Of a DNA stretch of 13,895 bases, positions 1 through 7,692 are shown in pieces. How positions within the stretch are numbered: the first letter of the stretch is position 1; every line of letters starts with the position of its first letter. The position numbers and the translations under genes were made by a program. Origin of the DNA: JAUVUV01 sp964548275 (GTDB lineage Bacteria; Gemmatimonadota; Glassbacteria; GWA2-58-10); assembly GCA_964548275.1 (NCBI GenBank), contig CAZJQI010000078.1:1-13895 (forward strand). The letters run 5' to 3'. The notes beneath the pieces were generated by a model that saw only the letters and a program-made list of their open reading frames with translations, had not been told where the DNA came from and searched no databases.

Positions 1-11
1 TTGAAAGTCTA

Positions 12-165
12 ACACACCCCTGTATCCCCTCTTGATAGAGGGGACTTTTAATGCATAACTTAGACTTAAATAATTCCCCTCTAGAAAGAGGGGTGGCCGC
101 GAAGCGGACGGGGTGTGTAACTCCCCTCTTGAGAGGGGTGCCCGCCTACGGCGGGCGGGGTGTGT
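12..165. repeat. Three composite palindromic repeats, two orientations
   Basis: Three copies share a module order: a CCCCTCT/AGAGGGG hairpin, a second GC-rich hairpin, then GGGGTGTGT. Copy B: first hairpin 76-93 (7-bp stem, loop AGAA), second hairpin 97-107 (CCGC, GAA, GCGG), tail 110-118. Copy C: first hairpin 123-138, second hairpin 140-156 (7-bp stem GCCCGCC/GGCGGGC, loop TAC), tail 157-165. Copy A is inverted: ACACACCCC at 12-20, only a 5-base remnant TGTAT where the second hairpin should be, then the hairpin at 26-43 (7-bp stem, loop TGAT). This looks like a REP/MITE-like interspersed palindromic element. No coding sequence is evident. Confidence 0.85.
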
Positions 166-317
166 CATCCACCAGACTGCTGAAAAATTCATCCCTTCTG
201 CTGTGATTTTTTCAAAGGTCTTCTTAAGTGAAAGGGGCGAGGAAAAGCCTGTCCGTGATGATTGCCGTGTGTTAAAATATCTGTCAGAACTCTAAAAAAT
301 ATTTCAAATCACCCCCT
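166..317. other. Non-coding spacer, no clear gene
   Basis: About 150 bases lie between the repeat cluster and the stop codon of the beta-helix lipoprotein gene. The only structure seen is a weak inverted pair TGAAAAA (181-187) and TTTTTCA (208-214) with a 20-base loop. No convincing intrinsic terminator for the minus-strand gene was found here. Confidence 0.5.
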
Positions 318-1610
318 CTATTTGTTCTCATCGAAAAAGTCACCCGCCAGGTGGCCTTTCATGGTGTTGTCTTTCAGATGAACCGGCCCGGCGTTCCTGA
401 CCACGTACGCCCCGTAGCGCTGGGTGCGCTCGCCGCCTGAGCGGGTTTCTTCTATTGTGTTGCCCTCAAGGGTGATCTCTCCTGCATGCAGGTCCACGTA
501 GACTCCGTAGCCTCTGTCAGTGTTACCGTTATCCTGGATCTTGTTATTCCGGAAAACGTTCCTGTGGCCGCTCAGCTTGAAAGTCTCCTTTCTGAAATAG
601 ACTCCACTGAAACCGTTGTTTCTGATCGTGTTGTTTTCAAACAGATTGTCAGTGTCCTTGTGGCCGATCGAGATTCCGTAAAGGCCGTTGTTTTCGATCA
701 GGTTGTCGTGGAAAAGGCCGTAGCGTACGCGCCAGCAGAGGAAAAAACCGATCCGGTCGTTGTGGTGAAAATGGCAATTGCTGATTTCCGAGTTCGGGCT
801 TCCCGTGCCGGGATGTATGCCGTAGTTGGTATTTCCGTACGATACACAGTCTATCACCTTGACATTATCCGTGATCTGGTAGGAGATGCCGTCACCGTTG
901 TAATTGCGGGCAACACAGTTGCGGATCGTGCAGTCTGTGCTCCTGTGGAGATAGATCGCTCCGCCCCGGCAGCCGTCCAGAAAATAAGGGTTTTCATCCC
1001 GGTTGCCGTCCACGGTGATATCCTTGAAAGTGACATTTTTCTGATCAACCGCGCAGAGGATCGGGAACGTGTTCTCCACTTTGGCATTGCCGGTTTCATA
1101 ATTGTAGTCCCGGAGCGTCATCTGGGTCAGGTGGAGCGTGTCGCCGGTTATTTTCGCCACGGAACTCACTGTTACAGCCCAGCCGCTTCTGTATCGATCG
1201 TCTGTAATTGAAATTCCCATGCCGGGCTTGAATTTTTCCGGTTCTGCCACCACCAGCACGCTCTCGCCGTAATCGCCGCAGTCAACTATCTTGCTCCCTG
1301 CGCCCGGGCCCTTTTTCAGCACGGTTTCGCCTGGTGTGCCGCGCACCACCACGTCCGAGCAGGGGATGAAAACACTGTTTTCCATTCTGTAAGTCCCCGG
1401 GCCGATCTCCAGAATGTCGCCGGGACGCAGCATATCCGCTGCCTTTTGCAGGGCCACGTTGTCAGTGCCAGTTACATCCGCATCTCCGGATTGGGCTAGC
1501 CGGATCGTTTTTCCGGCTGATGGGGCCATCCGGGGTCCTCCGCAGCCGGAGACCAGCAGGAAACAAATCGCCGCAGCGGAAGAGATAAGGGCAGTTAGAG
1601 TTACATTCAT
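318..1610 (-). CDS. Right-handed beta-helix (NosD/pectin-lyase-like) lipoprotein
   Basis: This encodes a 430-residue exported lipoprotein predicted to fold as a right-handed parallel beta-helix. Residues 1-23 form a signal peptide ending in the lipobox V-S-G-C with Cys23 as the lipidated residue; the n-region has no Lys or Arg, which is unusual. Residues 49-110 have the opening typical of such proteins (ALQKAADMLRPGDILEIGPGTY). From about 190 to 420 there are repeated NxxxN/G(I/V)-type rungs such as NVTFKDITVDGN, SEISNCHFHHN and NLFENNTIRNNG. The start is the ATG at 1610 because AGGAGG lies 7 bases before it; a TTG two codons upstream is too close to that ribosome site. Family members are carbohydrate-binding proteins, lyases or epimerases; no catalytic residues can be assigned. 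A polysaccharide-related surface role is inferred only. Confidence 0.85.
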   Translation of the reverse strand: MNVTLTALISSAAAICFLLVSGCGGPRMAPSAGKTIRLAQSGDADVTGTDNVALQKAADMLRPGDILEIGPGTYRMENSVFIPCSDVVVRGTPGETVLKKGPGAGSKIVDCGDYGESVLVVAEPEKFKPGMGISITDDRYRSGWAVTVSSVAKITGDTLHLTQMTLRDYNYETGNAKVENTFPILCAVDQKNVTFKDITVDGNRDENPYFLDGCRGGAIYLHRSTDCTIRNCVARNYNGDGISYQITDNVKVIDCVSYGNTNYGIHPGTGSPNSEISNCHFHHNDRIGFFLCWRVRYGLFHDNLIENNGLYGISIGHKDTDNLFENNTIRNNGFSGVYFRKETFKLSGHRNVFRNNKIQDNGNTDRGYGVYVDLHAGEITLEGNTIEETRSGGERTQRYGAYVVRNAGPVHLKDNTMKGHLAGDFFDENK

Positions 1611-1618
1611 CGGCAAAC

Positions 1619-1660
1619 CTCCTGGTAAAATTTAACTTACCATTATAACTTAAAGTTAAA
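1619..1660 (-). promoter_or_regulatory. Putative promoter/operator and SD of the beta-helix gene
   Basis: The minus strand reads TATAAT at 1647-1642, a perfect -10 box, but no good -35 box is seen. TTTAACTT (1631-1638) and AAGTTAAA (1653-1660) form an inverted repeat around it, and TAACTTAAAGTTA (1646-1658) is itself palindromic. The AGGAGG ribosome site follows just before the ATG. An activator or repressor site overlapping the promoter is plausible but unproven. Confidence 0.45.
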
Positions 1661-1678
1661 TATTAAAGATTTAGAGGG

Positions 1679-2554
1679 CTATTTGAAATATTTATCGAGA
1701 AACTTTACCAGCGCCCTGGTAGTGGGCGTAAAATAGGGTTCATCATTGAACCAGCCATGGCCAGGGCCTTGATTTGTATAAAGCTCCGCGTTCACGCCTG
1801 CCGCCCGTAAGAGGGAGACAAATTCCACAGACTCACTGTATGGTATTGTTTTGTCGCCGGTAGCGTGAAGAAGGAGCATGGGCGGGTCAGAGCTGTCGAT
1901 ATAGGAGGCAGGCTCGGCTCGCCTGTAAAGTTCCGGGTTCTGTTTGTACGGCACACCGAGAAACTGAAGTACTGGACTCAGGGTTTTCCCGGCGAGTTTG
2001 CATACTGGATTGAAAGCCACCACCAGTTGCACCCGGCTCGAATATTGGTTCCAGCCGCCGGTACCCTCCAGTTCTTTCACACCGCCGCTTGTGCCGGCAA
2101 GCAGAGCCAGGTGCCCGCCTGCTGAACCTCCCGAGACCGCGATCTTCTCCTGGTTCACCCGGTATTGTCCGGCATGCGCTCTCAGCCAGCGAACCGCGCA
2201 CTTGACATCCTCGATCGCAGCCGGGAACTGAGCCTCTCCGGAAAGGCGGTATTCGATACATGCGCCGATATATCCGTTATCCGCCAGAATTTTGGCCTGC
2301 CTGCCGAAATGATAAGGCGATCCTCCTCTCCATCCGCCGCCGTGAACGAAAACAACGGCAGGGAAGGGGCCTTTGCCTTTCCTCGGGCTGACAATTGTCA
2401 GTTTGAGTTCTCTTCCACCGCTGGTGCCGTACACCAGATCCTTCTGTACCACGATTTTTTCGGTATCCTCAGGCCAATTGTCAGGATATGCAGGCCAGCA
2501 CGGTGTCAGATACGCTATCCCGAGAGCTAAGACCAGGGTGATACTATTCCGCAT
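1679..2554 (-). CDS. Secreted alpha/beta-hydrolase (esterase/BD-FAE-like)
   Basis: This 291-residue serine hydrolase has a signal peptide (about residues 1-22, MRNSITLVLALGIAYL then a polar cut region). The oxyanion-hole motif HGGGW is at 71-75. The nucleophile elbow G-G-S-A-G has Ser144. The acid is probably Asp234 (ATGDKTIP) and the base His266 (GPGHGW), so the full triad is visible. The family includes lipid, feruloyl and acetyl-xylan esterases; the substrate here is not known. The start is the ATG at 2554, preceded at three bases by GGAGGAG. A TTG seven codons upstream (2575) keeps the frame open but has no ribosome site and would bury the signal peptide. It lies 134 bp after the flippase and 68 bp before the beta-helix lipoprotein, and may share a cell-envelope carbohydrate role with the latter. 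Confidence 0.88.
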   Translation of the reverse strand: MRNSITLVLALGIAYLTPCWPAYPDNWPEDTEKIVVQKDLVYGTSGGRELKLTIVSPRKGKGPFPAVVFVHGGGWRGGSPYHFGRQAKILADNGYIGACIEYRLSGEAQFPAAIEDVKCAVRWLRAHAGQYRVNQEKIAVSGGSAGGHLALLAGTSGGVKELEGTGGWNQYSSRVQLVVAFNPVCKLAGKTLSPVLQFLGVPYKQNPELYRRAEPASYIDSSDPPMLLLHATGDKTIPYSESVEFVSLLRAAGVNAELYTNQGPGHGWFNDEPYFTPTTRALVKFLDKYFK

Positions 2555-2688
2555 ATTCTCCTCCGTGTATACCAATGACTTTTACCGATCGCGACAATAT
2601 CAAACTCCACCACTGAGCAAGTTTAACCTATAATTGACCAACTCGCAACATTTTAGCTACGTTCGCAAAAAAAGCGGAATGAAAAATC

Positions 2689-4158
2689 TCATCCAGGACT
2701 GCTTTTCCCCCGGGAAGTGGGAAAAATGGAGAAAAGGCTTTTTAAAACCTCCCGGTTGATGATCCGGGTACCAAACAGCAGAACGCAGAAAAGCGCCAGG
2801 AAAAAAACTTCTGCCGCCAGGCGATCTCCAGCGATTTTAGCCACTGCAAAGCAGGCTGCGGCCAATATACAAAGCTTTGACAGTTTTATCCATTCATAGT
2901 TAACCGGGTAGATCTTTCTGGTGAGGAAGTAAAGCATGGAGGCTTGAAGGAGATAAGCGACCAGGGTGGCCCAGGCCGTTCCCATTATACCCCAGTAAGG
3001 AATCAGCAGGATGTTTGCAGCTATGTTCACAACAGCCGCTGCGCCCGTAGTCCAGGCGTAGTAATAAGTCCGGCCTGTGAGATCACAGCCCACTGTCAGA
3101 TTGATATACATCCCGTAAAATATGTATGATACCATCACGGGCGGGATAACAGCGAGCCCGGGCCAGTAGCTCTGCTCAATCAGTTGAAAGCCGAAAAATT
3201 CGACTCTTGCCAGGTTGTCGGCAAGAAAAGATACTGCCAGGAACAGGAAGCAAAGCGCGACGACTGAAAAAGTCATCACTCTGGCGAAAATCTTATCCGG
3301 GTCTTTCTCACCTGCCGCGCGCACCAGGAATGGTTTCCATGCCAGTGTGAATGCGGCCACAGCCAGGTTGGCCACAGAGGCCAGCCTGAACCCCGCGCTG
3401 TAATAGGCTACCTCCTTTGCGCCCATCATGCGGTCGAGAATCCAGCGCCCGGACATATCGATCAGAATCTTGCCCAGGCTGCTGAAAATGATCGGGAAGC
3501 CGAAAACGAAATAGGTGCGGAAAGCTTCCCTGTCGAAAACCGGGCGCAGGAATTTTTTCATCAGGGGGGTAAAAAAGAGAAAAACCGCAGCCGAACCGAT
3601 TACGTTGGCATAGAGAACTCCTGTCATGCCCAAATCTCGAAAAGCCAGCAGATAGACCACCAGAGCTGCGTAAACCGTTGCTGACAGCAATATCCCGGCA
3701 AGGTAGGTAAAGGGGCGGTTAAGTGCCCGGAGAAGGCTGTAGGGGAGTATGTTCAGCGCGTCTAACCAGAGGATTACAGCCGCCAGCCTGATCATCTGTG
3801 CATCCCCGGGCAGCGGTGCGGCAAAATAGTAGCGGGCAATGTTTTCAGCGCAAAGAAACACAGCCAGGCTTCCGCTGGCGCTCACTGTGAGCAGAGGCCA
3901 GAAATGGGAGCTGAATACCAGTTTCTTGTTCTGTGCTCCTATCAAATGGCGGACAAGTGAATTGCCCATACCGAATACGAGGAAAAGCTGGATAAGGCCG
4001 ATCAGGACAAAGGCCAGTGTGAGATGGCCGAATTGGTCCAGGGGCAGAAAATTACTCAAGACAGGCAGGAGCAGAAGGCCCATGCTTCGGGCCAATACAC
4101 CGCTGATACCATACACTGCGGTTTCACGAACCAGAGACCGAATTGATGCAGGAGACAT
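2689..4158 (-). CDS. Wzx/MOP-type lipid-linked saccharide flippase
   Basis: This 489-residue integral membrane protein belongs to the MOP exporter superfamily (polysaccharide biosynthesis protein, Wzx-like). It has about 12-14 hydrophobic segments. The N-terminus (RETAVYGISGVLARSMG, LLLPVLSNFLPLDQFG) is the usual start of this family, and the middle GFPIIFSSLGKILIDMSGRWIL matches the start of its second half. Members flip undecaprenyl- or dolichyl-linked saccharides across the membrane. The N-terminus does not resemble MurJ (no RDAxIA..FG pattern), so I do not call it murJ. It starts at an ATG with AGGGA about 10 bases upstream, 16 bp behind mraY, so it is co-transcribed. The context suggests export of lipid II or a related lipid-linked sugar. 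Confidence 0.88.
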   Translation of the reverse strand: MSPASIRSLVRETAVYGISGVLARSMGLLLLPVLSNFLPLDQFGHLTLAFVLIGLIQLFLVFGMGNSLVRHLIGAQNKKLVFSSHFWPLLTVSASGSLAVFLCAENIARYYFAAPLPGDAQMIRLAAVILWLDALNILPYSLLRALNRPFTYLAGILLSATVYAALVVYLLAFRDLGMTGVLYANVIGSAAVFLFFTPLMKKFLRPVFDREAFRTYFVFGFPIIFSSLGKILIDMSGRWILDRMMGAKEVAYYSAGFRLASVANLAVAAFTLAWKPFLVRAAGEKDPDKIFARVMTFSVVALCFLFLAVSFLADNLARVEFFGFQLIEQSYWPGLAVIPPVMVSYIFYGMYINLTVGCDLTGRTYYYAWTTGAAAVVNIAANILLIPYWGIMGTAWATLVAYLLQASMLYFLTRKIYPVNYEWIKLSKLCILAAACFAVAKIAGDRLAAEVFFLALFCVLLFGTRIINREVLKSLFSIFPTSRGKSSPG

Positions 4159-4174
4159 GATTCGAATCCCTGCG

Positions 4175-5329
4175 CTAACGGATTTTAATGGTGGCCAGAC
4201 TGAGAAGCGTCAGAATTATTCCCACGATCCAGAAACGTACGACAACCTTGGTTTCGGCCAGACCGAGATGCTGGTAATTGTGATGGATCGGGGCGCGGTG
4301 GAAAATCCTGCGGCCCAGCAACCCTATCCCGATTTTATCCTGGATCAGCACGGATGCTCCCTCTGCGACAAAAATCCCGCCGGCAAGGATAAAAAGGAAC
4401 TCCTGCTTGATCATGATCGCCACCACGGCCAGCACGCCGCCGAGCGCCATCGAGCCGGTATCTCCCATGAATATCTGGGCCGGGAAAGCGTTGAACCAGA
4501 GGAATCCGAGACCCGCCCCGACCAGTGCAGCCAGGATAATCGACAACTCTCCGCTGCCCACGATGTGTGTAAAAAGCAGGGTTTTCGAGTGGATGGAATT
4601 GCCGATGATATAGGCAAAAACACCGTAAACGCCGACTGTGAGAGAAGTGGGCACGATTGCCAGGCCGTCCAGGCCGTCGGCGAAGTTCACCGAGTTGCTA
4701 ATCGCCAGGATCACGAAAACACCGAACGGCAGATAGATCCAGGAAAGATTCAGCACGGGGTACTTGTAGAAAGGAAGTTGAAGGTAAAACTTATAATTTT
4801 CGGCAGTTACACCAGTCGCTCCCTGAAGCAGCTTGATCCTTTCGGCGGATAAGGGACTGGCAAAATCGGAGAGATAGGTCAGCATAAAAACAATGGCAAA
4901 AAGGGTCTGAAGGCTGAGTTTGGTTATCTGGCTCAAGCCCTTGCGGCTGTCCTTGTGTTTCACTTTCAGGTAGTCGTCAATAAATCCGATCGCGCCGAAC
5001 CAGAGCATTGCCAAAAGAATCCATTGGACAAACGGGTTGGCAGGATCGCTCCAGAGCAGAATCGCCAGGAAAACCGCCCCCACGATCAGAATCCCGCCCA
5101 TGGTCGGCGTGTCTCTTTTACTTTCCGGGTCCATGAAACCGTAATCGTGCATCGTGTCTCTTGCGCCCCGCAGGTAGAGGAGCCTGATCAGCCGGTTGCC
5201 TAAAACGAGGATCAGCAGGAAAGCGGTGATTGCGGCTACTATTGAACGAAAGGAGATATAGCTGGCCAGCCGGGTCCACTCTAAACCCTCGAGAGGTTCG
5301 AGCACGTATTTGCAAAGGTAATAGATCAT
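4175..5329 (-). CDS. mraY: Phospho-N-acetylmuramoyl-pentapeptide transferase (MraY)
   Basis: MraY moves phospho-MurNAc-pentapeptide from UDP to undecaprenyl phosphate, forming lipid I at the inner membrane. The 384 residues are close to the usual 320-400. Family motifs appear in order: TPTMGG (74-79), the F-I-D-D-Y-L-K block with Asp118/Asp119, N-S-V-N-F-A-D-G-L-D-G-L-A (212-224, Asp218), FMGDTGS (287-293, Asp290), and the C-terminal histidine loop HRAPIHHNYQ (344-353). The last motif reads HHN where many homologues have HHH. About ten membrane segments are visible. The N-terminus and the Y-Q after the histidines resemble Bacteroidetes-type MraY. It begins 23 bp after murG and ends 16 bp before the flippase, which is consistent with one transcript. 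The rest of the dcw cluster (murE, F, D, ftsW, murC) is not in this stretch. Confidence 0.96.
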   Translation of the reverse strand: MIYYLCKYVLEPLEGLEWTRLASYISFRSIVAAITAFLLILVLGNRLIRLLYLRGARDTMHDYGFMDPESKRDTPTMGGILIVGAVFLAILLWSDPANPFVQWILLAMLWFGAIGFIDDYLKVKHKDSRKGLSQITKLSLQTLFAIVFMLTYLSDFASPLSAERIKLLQGATGVTAENYKFYLQLPFYKYPVLNLSWIYLPFGVFVILAISNSVNFADGLDGLAIVPTSLTVGVYGVFAYIIGNSIHSKTLLFTHIVGSGELSIILAALVGAGLGFLWFNAFPAQIFMGDTGSMALGGVLAVVAIMIKQEFLFILAGGIFVAEGASVLIQDKIGIGLLGRRIFHRAPIHHNYQHLGLAETKVVVRFWIVGIILTLLSLATIKIR

Positions 5330-5352
5330 CGTATTTTCGCCCCGTTTAGGAT

Positions 5353-7392
5353 TTATTGACTTGATTCTTCTCCAACTTTGCTCTGCCGGAGGTTGAGTAA
5401 CCGGTTGAGCGTGCGTTTAAGCGGAAAAGTGGGTATAAAATCCGTGCATGTGGGGATCAGATTCTCCAGCCGTTTCAGGACAGGGTCGGCAGGAGTGATT
5501 AATCCGCGTTCAAAAAGGTGTCTCAACGCATTGAGCAGGGCTTGGCGGATTCGCCAGTTGGGATGGAGCAGGTAGTCATTGACATTTCCCAGATAGCCGG
5601 AGTTGGGTACGACTGCCCCCAGAGCCTCGAGACAACACCAGCGCACCTCGAGTGAATGGTGGTTCAGGTTGGCTTTCAGTGCCCTGGCCAGATTCTCACA
5701 GGAACCGATTTTATCCCGGAGCTGGATTATAGAGCAGGCCGCCTGCACGCGAACTTCATAGTAAGGTTCTTCTTCAAGCGCAGAAACCAGGACCCGGCGC
5801 AGCTCCTCGTCCCAAATCCCTAACCGGGTCAGAGCCACCAGGGCGTTGCGCCGGATAAATCCAACCTGCCTGAAATCCTTCCAGATAATCCTCTTCCAGA
5901 TAGGGGCCGGCGAGCGGTCGCTGGCCAGAGCCAAAAGCAGTTTTCGCCGGTAGAGATTATTGGTTAGCCCGATCAGTTTGACCCCGATATTGCGAATCTG
6001 CCACCTGGGACTGATCAGGTAGCCGTCTGCAAAATAACGCAGGAGCTCGACATTCGGATGGCTGTCGATCTGGCTCGTCTCTTTGCCTGCGGTGATTTTA
6101 TCAGTATAAGCCAGGACTCCCACAGGAGAAAGGTGGGACAGCCTCGCAGGATCCATATCATCATCTTTCGCAACTTGCTCTTTTGCCTGAACCTGGCGGG
6201 GAAGACGCTCTCCCCGAATCTCCGTTTTTACCGATTCGGCAAAGATATCTCGCCTGTGGGTGTTTATCAGCCCGAGAGCGGCTCGGGACATTTTCTCAAG
6301 CCTTTCCTGATCCGAAAGCAGATCCAGTATCCGGCTGGCGAGAAATTTGCCTCTTACCTCGGCCTCGGGATTGCCCCGGACGATTACCGGGCGTTCGAAA
6401 ATCACTTCACAGGCGCCGGCTCTGGACATGGCCAGGGCATTTACCACCTGGTGTTCGCCGACCAGATTGGATTTAGGAATTGCCAGAGCCGGGCGGCCGC
6501 AGCTGCAGAGTTCGTTCAGAGTGCCCGCTCCCGCGCGGCTGACCACCAAATCAGCCGCGGCGTAATAGTTGTGGATCTCACTAAGATATTCCTGCGGATG
6601 ATAACGAGACAACTCCTCCCGGCTCAAGGGGAGCGCTTTAATCCTTTCGGCAGTGTCTTTAACCGCATCGTATGTTTTTGACTTTAGTGAACCGGTTCCG
6701 TGAAATACAACGATTTTCGGATCGGCAAGCAGGGCGGGGAGGGCATCCGAGATTGCGCGGTTAATCGTTCTTGCTCCCAGTGAGCCGCCGAAAGCCAGCA
6801 CAACTGTAGCATCCTGAGCAATCCCCAGCTTCTCACGGGCTTGGGCCTTATCCAGAGGACCGATCTGCTGGCGTATCGGGTAACCGGTGAATTCAACTCG
6901 AGCCCTGGGAAAAAAGCGAGCCGAGCCCTCGAACGAGATCCAGAGCCGGTCCGCCCATCGGCTGATCATGCGGTTCCAGCGCCCCGGGACAAAGTTCTGC
7001 TCGTGGATGAAAATTCGTGCCTGAAGCAGGCCGAGCCTTCGTAGAATTATCGCGGAGAGCACTGCAGGAACGCTGGCGTATCCGCCGGTCCCGATTACCG
7101 CATCCGGCCGGAAACGCAGAAGAATGAACAGGGCCTGAAAGATACCGAACCCAATCTTGAGTGCCGAAACTAATATCAGCGGCTTGAATCCTATCCCGGC
7201 CAGCCCGGCGCTGCTGACAAAACGGATATCGTAACCCTGGCCCGGGACGATTTTTTCCTCGGCCCGCCCACGAACCCCAAGATAAAGGAATTCTGTATTT
7301 GAATCACCGAAATGCTTTTTCAGCTCTTCCGCGATTGCTATGGCAGGGTAAACATGGCCGCCGGTACCGCCGCCGGTGAGGATAAATTTCAC
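5353..7392 (-). CDS. murG: MurG glycosyltransferase fused to a C-terminal HEAT-like domain
   Basis: Residues 1-390 are a complete MurG, which adds GlcNAc from UDP-GlcNAc to lipid I to give lipid II on the cytoplasmic face of the membrane. Motifs: GGGTGGHVYPA (7-17), GTGGY (101-105), HEQN (130-133), FGGSLGAR (201-208), SRAGAGTLNE (285-294), and GEHQVVNA (312-319), so the catalytic and UDP-GlcNAc sites look intact. Typical MurG is about 350-380 residues; this is 679. After a polar linker (391-445) come about 200 residues with at least five HEAT-type helices of the pattern I/V-R-x2-A/x-L: 464, 513, 547, 583 and 615. No stop or frameshift separates them. The start is GTG at 7392, fixed by the conserved N-terminus; the ribosome site is weak. 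HEAT repeats usually bind proteins, so a scaffold role is inferred. It is the first gene of the operon. Confidence 0.93.
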   Translation of the reverse strand: MKFILTGGGTGGHVYPAIAIAEELKKHFGDSNTEFLYLGVRGRAEEKIVPGQGYDIRFVSSAGLAGIGFKPLILVSALKIGFGIFQALFILLRFRPDAVIGTGGYASVPAVLSAIILRRLGLLQARIFIHEQNFVPGRWNRMISRWADRLWISFEGSARFFPRARVEFTGYPIRQQIGPLDKAQAREKLGIAQDATVVLAFGGSLGARTINRAISDALPALLADPKIVVFHGTGSLKSKTYDAVKDTAERIKALPLSREELSRYHPQEYLSEIHNYYAAADLVVSRAGAGTLNELCSCGRPALAIPKSNLVGEHQVVNALAMSRAGACEVIFERPVIVRGNPEAEVRGKFLASRILDLLSDQERLEKMSRAALGLINTHRRDIFAESVKTEIRGERLPRQVQAKEQVAKDDDMDPARLSHLSPVGVLAYTDKITAGKETSQIDSHPNVELLRYFADGYLISPRWQIRNIGVKLIGLTNNLYRRKLLLALASDRSPAPIWKRIIWKDFRQVGFIRRNALVALTRLGIWDEELRRVLVSALEEEPYYEVRVQAACSIIQLRDKIGSCENLARALKANLNHHSLEVRWCCLEALGAVVPNSGYLGNVNDYLLHPNWRIRQALLNALRHLFERGLITPADPVLKRLENLIPTCTDFIPTFPLKRTLNRLLNLRQSKVGEESSQ

Positions 7393-7692
7393 TTTTTCGC
7401 TCTGCTTGGATTCAGGTTTTAACCAGTTTAAGTATTATAGCAGCTATAATACTTTTTTGTAATTCTGTAGTCAAACTATATTTTGCTCTGGTTAATAACG
7501 GAGTGACATTTTTTCGCAAATCAGATCAAACGCGTATGTCCGAGCTTTTCTGCTTCACTGGAATATTTAGTTTTCTTAAGGGTGGATTTTTTAAACCTGT
7601 ACTTTTAAATTAACCAATCCTGGATTCCGCATCTATCTCGAGCAACCTTCAGCTTTTTTCGAGTCGACTGTTTTGGAGAGGATTGCGAGCTG
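7393..7692. other. Divergent intergenic region between murG and the aldo/keto reductase
   Basis: The left part holds the murG promoter and inverted repeat. The right part, about 7465-7670, is AT-rich and probably contains the plus-strand promoter of the reductase pair. A TATATT at 7477-7482 is present, but no good -35 was found. GGAGAGGA at 7675-7682 is the probable ribosome site for the ATG at 7693, with a slightly long spacing. No small gene is apparent. Confidence 0.5.
7427..7463 (-). promoter_or_regulatory. Probable promoter of murG with inverted repeat over the -10
   Basis: On the minus strand TATAAT is at 7439-7434. An upstream ATTACA (7463-7458, spacing 18) or TTACAA (7462-7457, spacing 17) can serve as -35. 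Transcription would begin near 7427, giving a leader of about 35 bases before the GTG. The -10 sits in one arm of a perfect 11-bp inverted repeat: AAGTATTATAG (7430-7440) and CTATAATACTT (7444-7454), with CAG between. On the plus strand the repeat is followed by six T, so it could also stop plus-strand transcription. Confidence 0.6.

Noticed and set aside
181..214. Terminal inverted repeat of an insertion sequence
   Set aside because: Only a 7-base AT-rich inverted pair is present, with no transposase or target duplication.
486..1211. 241-residue open frame opposite the beta-helix gene
   Set aside because: The Val-rich, repetitive content mirrors the codon pattern of the beta-helix repeats on the other strand.
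2689..4158. Naming the flippase murJ
   Set aside because: Its N-terminus and general pattern fit the Wzx/polysaccharide synthesis branch, and the MurJ N-terminal motif is absent.
3839..4852. 337-residue open frame on the plus strand
   Set aside because: It is antisense to mraY and the flippase, which have clear family motifs, and its composition (many R, H, D, Q) is that of a shadow frame.
5353..6156. HEAT-like part as a separate gene starting at the in-frame ATG (6156)
   Set aside because: The frame is continuous with MurG and no good ribosome site precedes that ATG; an additional internal start cannot be fully excluded.
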